DNA from: Verrucomicrobiales bacterium
GTDB taxonomy: Bacteria > Verrucomicrobiota > Verrucomicrobiia > Methylacidiphilales > JAAUTS01
Assembly (NCBI GenBank): GCA_031279715.1
Contig: JAITHY010000160.1
Span: 1-9,194, forward strand
Length of the DNA stretch: 9,194 nt
Reading direction: 5' to 3'
Position 1 is the first letter of the stretch. Each line of letters begins with the position of its first letter. This document shows positions 7,312-9,194 of this stretch, one piece after another. The position numbers were made by a program, and so were the translations under genes. The notes beneath the pieces are model-generated. The model worked only from the letters and a program-made list of their open reading frames with translations, did not search any database and was not told the DNA's origin.

Positions 7312-8031
7312 TCAGAGTTCCTTGAGTTTGATGTTTTTGAACCACACTTCGTCGCCGTGGTCTTGCAACAGGATGTGCCCCCCGGCGTGGTTGCCGAAGT
7401 TCGCCTTGCCCTTGAACTTGCTGGCGTTGACCAGTTCGGTCCAGCCGCTGTTGTTGCGCTCGTAGTCGAGGAGCTTGACGCCGTTGAGCCAGTGCTCGAC
7501 GTGGTTGCCGCTGACGATGAGGAGCGCGGTGTTCCAGCCGTCTTTGTTAACGGGCTTGTCCTTGGGCGCGGGGATGATGTCGTAGAGCGAGCCGAGTTTG
7601 CGGTTGCCGTTGCGGCCGGCGTTGGCGTCGGGGTGCGTGTCGTCGTCGAGGATTTGGTATTCGCAGCCAAGGGTCGCCTCGCCGGTACGCTCTTTGCTGA
7701 CGAAGTATTTGATGCCGCTGTTCGCGCCCGGGGCGAATTTGAAATCCACGCTGAGGATGAAGTTTTTGTACTCGCTGACAGTCACGATGTCGCCGCCGCC
7801 GCCCTTGTGGTGAACGAGGCAGCCGTCCTCAACCGCCCAGCCTTTGTTGGGGAAGTTCTCGCTGTTGGCGCCGCGCCAGCCCTCGGTGGTCTTGCCGTCC
7901 CACAATAATTTCCAGCCCTCCCGCGTTTCCTTCGCCGTCAGCGTGTTGTCCTGCGCTGACAGTGACGCGGTGAGCATCAGCGTTGCCAGAAAAAAGAAGG
8001 CGTGGTGAAAAAGATTATTGCGAATAATCAT
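7312..8031 (-). CDS. Secreted DUF1080 (3-keto-disaccharide hydrolase) protein, 239 aa
   Basis: The ATG at 8031 is chosen over a TTG 15 codons upstream because it opens a good signal peptide: MIIRNNLFHH, a Phe/Leu-rich core and cleavage after SLSA (residue 26) before QDN. Residues about 35-239 are one DUF1080 domain of concanavalin-like fold. Recognisable family segments are GWKLLWDGKTTEGWRG, the WAVEDGCLVHHKGGGGDIVT stretch, FKFAPGANSGIKYFV, CEYQILDDDTHPDA, HWLNGVKLLDYE and ILLQDHGDEVWFKNIKLKEL. The length is normal for a single-domain member. DUF1080 proteins are described as cleaving 3-keto-glycosides in cooperation with Gfo/Idh dehydrogenases, and exactly such a gene follows 3 nt downstream. 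No Shine-Dalgarno sequence is visible before 8031. A promoter candidate lies at 8049-8076 with a palindrome just downstream of it. Confidence 0.9.
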   Translation of the reverse strand: MIIRNNLFHHAFFFLATLMLTASLSAQDNTLTAKETREGWKLLWDGKTTEGWRGANSENFPNKGWAVEDGCLVHHKGGGGDIVTVSEYKNFILSVDFKFAPGANSGIKYFVSKERTGEATLGCEYQILDDDTHPDANAGRNGNRKLGSLYDIIPAPKDKPVNKDGWNTALLIVSGNHVEHWLNGVKLLDYERNNSGWTELVNASKFKGKANFGNHAGGHILLQDHGDEVWFKNIKLKEL

Positions 8032-8038
8032 AAATTTT

Positions 8039-8050
8039 ATTGCCGGCAAT
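8039..8050. promoter_or_regulatory. 12-bp perfect palindrome, possible operator
   Basis: ATTGCCGGCAAT is its own reverse complement. It overlaps the end of the candidate -10 box and the expected transcription start of the DUF1080-oxidoreductase operon, 8 bp before the DUF1080 start codon. A related half-site, GGCAATCCGGCAA, continues at about 8054-8066. Its position suits a repressor site or a hairpin at the 5' end of the mRNA; nothing identifies the binding protein. Confidence 0.35.
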
Positions 8051-8076
8051 TGTGGCAATCCGGCAAAAATTGTCAA
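8049..8076 (-). promoter_or_regulatory. Candidate promoter of the DUF1080-oxidoreductase operon
   Basis: On the minus strand a perfect TTGACA (8076-8071) is followed after 16 bp by CACAAT (8054-8049), four of six -10 matches. It lies in the short AT-richer gap after the response-regulator gene and directly before DUF1080, giving a leader of only about 10 nt. This would let the two enzymes be transcribed separately from the two-component genes. Confidence 0.45.
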
Positions 8077-8100
8077 TAAAATGCGCGCGTAATTTTTCGC

Positions 8101-8112
8101 CGCTGACGGTCA
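8101..8112. repeat. Dispersed palindrome copy forming a stop codon
   Basis: CGCTGACGGTCA on the plus strand is TGACCGTCAGCG on the minus strand. Its first three bases are the TGA stop of the response-regulator gene, and the remainder lies in the spacer before the DUF1080 promoter. Confidence 0.75.
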
Positions 8113-8775
8113 GGAATGTTTCTTCCGCTGCAAATGGCGGAGCACCGCCTCGGTGCGGTTGCGGACGTGCAGCTTGGCGTAGATGCGTTTGATGTAGGTG
8201 CGGACGGATTCGAAGGTGATGCCCATGCGTTCCGCGATTTCGCTGTTGAAGCAACCGGCGGCGACCAGTTCCAGCAGCTCAAATTCGCGCGGGGCGAGGG
8301 TTTCCTCCCCGGGGCTGGCGGCGCTGACGGTCACGGGTTGCCGGAAGTAGCGCACGACTTTTCTGGCGATGTGCGGCGAGAACGGGGTGCCGCCAAAATA
8401 GATGTCGCGGATGGCGGCGAGCAGCGTGTCCGGCTCGCTGGACTTGACCAGATAGCCGTTGGCGCCGGCTTTCAACGCGTTGTAGACTTGGTCTTCCTCC
8501 TCGTAAATGGACAGGATGAGAATTTCCATGTCGGGCAGTTTTTGTTTGAGCAGCGGGATGCACTCAATGCCGGACATGCCGGGCAGTTTGATGTCCATGA
8601 GGACAATCTCGGGGCGCAGCGGCGGAATTTTTTCGAGGGCGAGTTCGGCGGATTTTACCGCGGCGAGGCATTCCATGTCGGCGGCGGCGGTGATGATTTT
8701 GACCAGTTGGCTGCGAATGCCCGGGTTGTCCTCGACGATGGCGACTTTCTTTTTGATTTTCACGCGGGCGCTCAT
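8110..8775 (-). CDS. NarL/FixJ-type two-component response regulator, 221 aa
   Basis: The receiver domain occupies residues about 9-128. Glu15 and Asp16 form the acidic pocket, Asp61 (IVLMDIKLPG) is the phosphoryl acceptor, and Ser89 (ILILSIYEEE) and Lys111 (GYLVKSS) are the conserved switch residues. Residues about 159-217 form the LuxR-type helix-turn-helix (LAPREFELLELVAAG, FNSEIAERMGITFESVRTYIKRIYAKLHV, NRTEAV). All key residues are present, so the protein should be functional. The ATG overlaps the TGA of the histidine kinase as ATGA, implying translational coupling and that they are partners. The linker (148-151, VTVS) is encoded by the dispersed palindrome, and the stop TGA is the first three bases of another copy. 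Likely targets are the adjacent enzyme genes, by proximity only. Confidence 0.95.
   Translation of the reverse strand: MSARVKIKKKVAIVEDNPGIRSQLVKIITAAADMECLAAVKSAELALEKIPPLRPEIVLMDIKLPGMSGIECIPLLKQKLPDMEILILSIYEEEDQVYNALKAGANGYLVKSSEPDTLLAAIRDIYFGGTPFSPHIARKVVRYFRQPVTVSAASPGEETLAPREFELLELVAAGCFNSEIAERMGITFESVRTYIKRIYAKLHVRNRTEAVLRHLQRKKHS
8322..8333. repeat. Dispersed palindrome copy in the response-regulator linker
   Basis: CGCTGACGGTCA encodes VTVS at residues 148-151, between the receiver and DNA-binding domains, where sequence is little constrained. Confidence 0.7.
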
Positions 8776-9194
8776 GATTGCTTGCCGTTGGGGATGGGAA
8801 TGGAAAATCGCACCGTGGCGCCGCCGCCGCTGACGCTCACGATACTCAGGGCGCCGTGGAATTTTTCCAAGCGGCTTTTCATGTTCGCCAGCCCGTTGCC
8901 GTTGTGTCCGGCGGCGCTGACGGTGAAGCCCCGGCCATTGTCGGCGAGTGTGACGGTCAGCGTGTCGTGCGCGAACTTGACGGTCAGCGCCAGCTCACCG
9001 GCGGCGGCGTGTTTGAGCGCGTTGTGCACGGCTTCGCGGAGGGCGAGCACGATATTGTGGCGCCGCTCGCTGGGCACCACGCGGCAGTCGTCAATGAGCG
9101 CGGCGTCAATGCGGCAGCGAAGTCCGGCCTGGTGACATTCAGCCCGCACCATGCGGCAGAGAAAAGCGACCAGCGCGTCGAGGTGGTCGTTCTT
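8772..9194 (-). CDS. Sensor histidine kinase, C-terminal 140 residues
   Basis: Only the end of the kinase is in the window; the frame is open to the right edge. The first visible residues (KNDHLDALVAFLCRMV) match the end of the HisKA_3 dimerisation helix, so the phospho-accepting histidine is outside. The HATPase_c domain follows: N box EAVHNALKHA (Asn58 of the visible part), G1 box DNGRGF (85-90) and G2 box GNGLANMKSRLE (99-110). This is the NarX/DesK-type kinase class, and the KNDHLDAL...FLCR segment resembles kinases with large periplasmic propeller sensors common in Verrucomicrobiota. That sensor cannot be confirmed here. It overlaps the response regulator by 4 bp. Two TGACNGTCA palindromes lie 27 bp apart in the HATPase part, encoding LTV in each case. 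Confidence 0.92.
   Translation of the reverse strand, partial: KNDHLDALVAFLCRMVRAECHQAGLRCRIDAALIDDCRVVPSERRHNIVLALREAVHNALKHAAAGELALTVKFAHDTLTVTLADNGRGFTVSAAGHNGNGLANMKSRLEKFHGALSIVSVSGGGATVRFSIPIPNGKQS

Noticed and set aside
6802..7908. Plus-strand open frame of 368 codons opposite the oxidoreductase and DUF1080 genes
   Set aside because: It spans two real genes on the other strand and has a low-complexity Val/Ala/Asp composition.
8032..8076. TTG start adding 15 residues to the DUF1080 protein
   Set aside because: The added residues precede a complete signal peptide, and the TTG coincides with the TTGACA -35 candidate.
8098..8115. Rho-independent terminator after the response-regulator gene
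   Set aside because: The palindrome arms are separated by one base, too few for a hairpin loop, and no T-run follows on the minus strand. It is better explained as a dispersed motif copy.
8116..9135. Plus-strand open frame of 339 codons opposite the two-component genes
   Set aside because: The minus-strand regulator and kinase have all conserved residues and an ATGA overlap; this frame is their shadow.

Overview
The window is GC-rich (clearly above 55% by eye) and almost fully coding. It looks like a carbohydrate-degradation neighbourhood from a member of the PVC superphylum, most likely Verrucomicrobiota. This is inferred from the combination of a secreted DUF1080 (3-keto-disaccharide hydrolase) protein, a Gfo/Idh/MocA oxidoreductase, a large multidomain GH2 glycosidase, a sensor kinase end of the type common in that phylum, and a secreted protein built of beta-strand repeats. 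No rRNA, tRNA, insertion sequence or CRISPR array was found.

Layout. Positions 1-1216 (minus) hold the N-terminal 405 codons of a secreted beta-strand-repeat, autotransporter-like protein that runs off the left edge. Positions 1217-1729 are the only long gap between confident genes; they hold a degenerate 11-bp/22-bp tandem repeat array (1250-1480) and a probable promoter for the leftward gene. Positions 1730-4990 (minus) encode the 1086-residue GH2 enzyme. It is divergent, across a 67-bp spacer, from an AraC-family regulator (5058-5969, plus). Convergent to that regulator is an operon read leftwards: DUF1080 protein (8031 to 7312), then a Gfo/Idh/MocA oxidoreductase (7308 to 5989). Upstream of these, also leftwards, are the end of a histidine kinase (8772-9194, cut by the right edge) and its NarL-type response regulator (8110-8775), which overlap by ATGA.

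How the genes may work together (inference): the kinase/regulator pair and the AraC protein sense an extracellular sugar and control the neighbouring enzymes. GH2 removes a glycosyl unit, while the oxidoreductase and DUF1080 protein may form an oxidise-then-cleave route through a 3-keto-glycoside.

The most unusual signal is not a gene. A short palindrome, CGCTGAC-N-GTCAGCG, is scattered through the window, mostly inside coding sequence. Its core TGACNGTCA occurs 14 times against about 0.14 expected by chance. It is read as L/V-T-V-S/T/K in ten copies and as A-D-G/R-Q/H in three, and it supplies the stop codon of the response regulator in one. Copies or near-copies sit at signal-peptide ends, at start and stop codons and in an interdomain linker. 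It resembles a highly iterated palindrome or uptake-sequence type of system and is the main candidate for something undescribed here.
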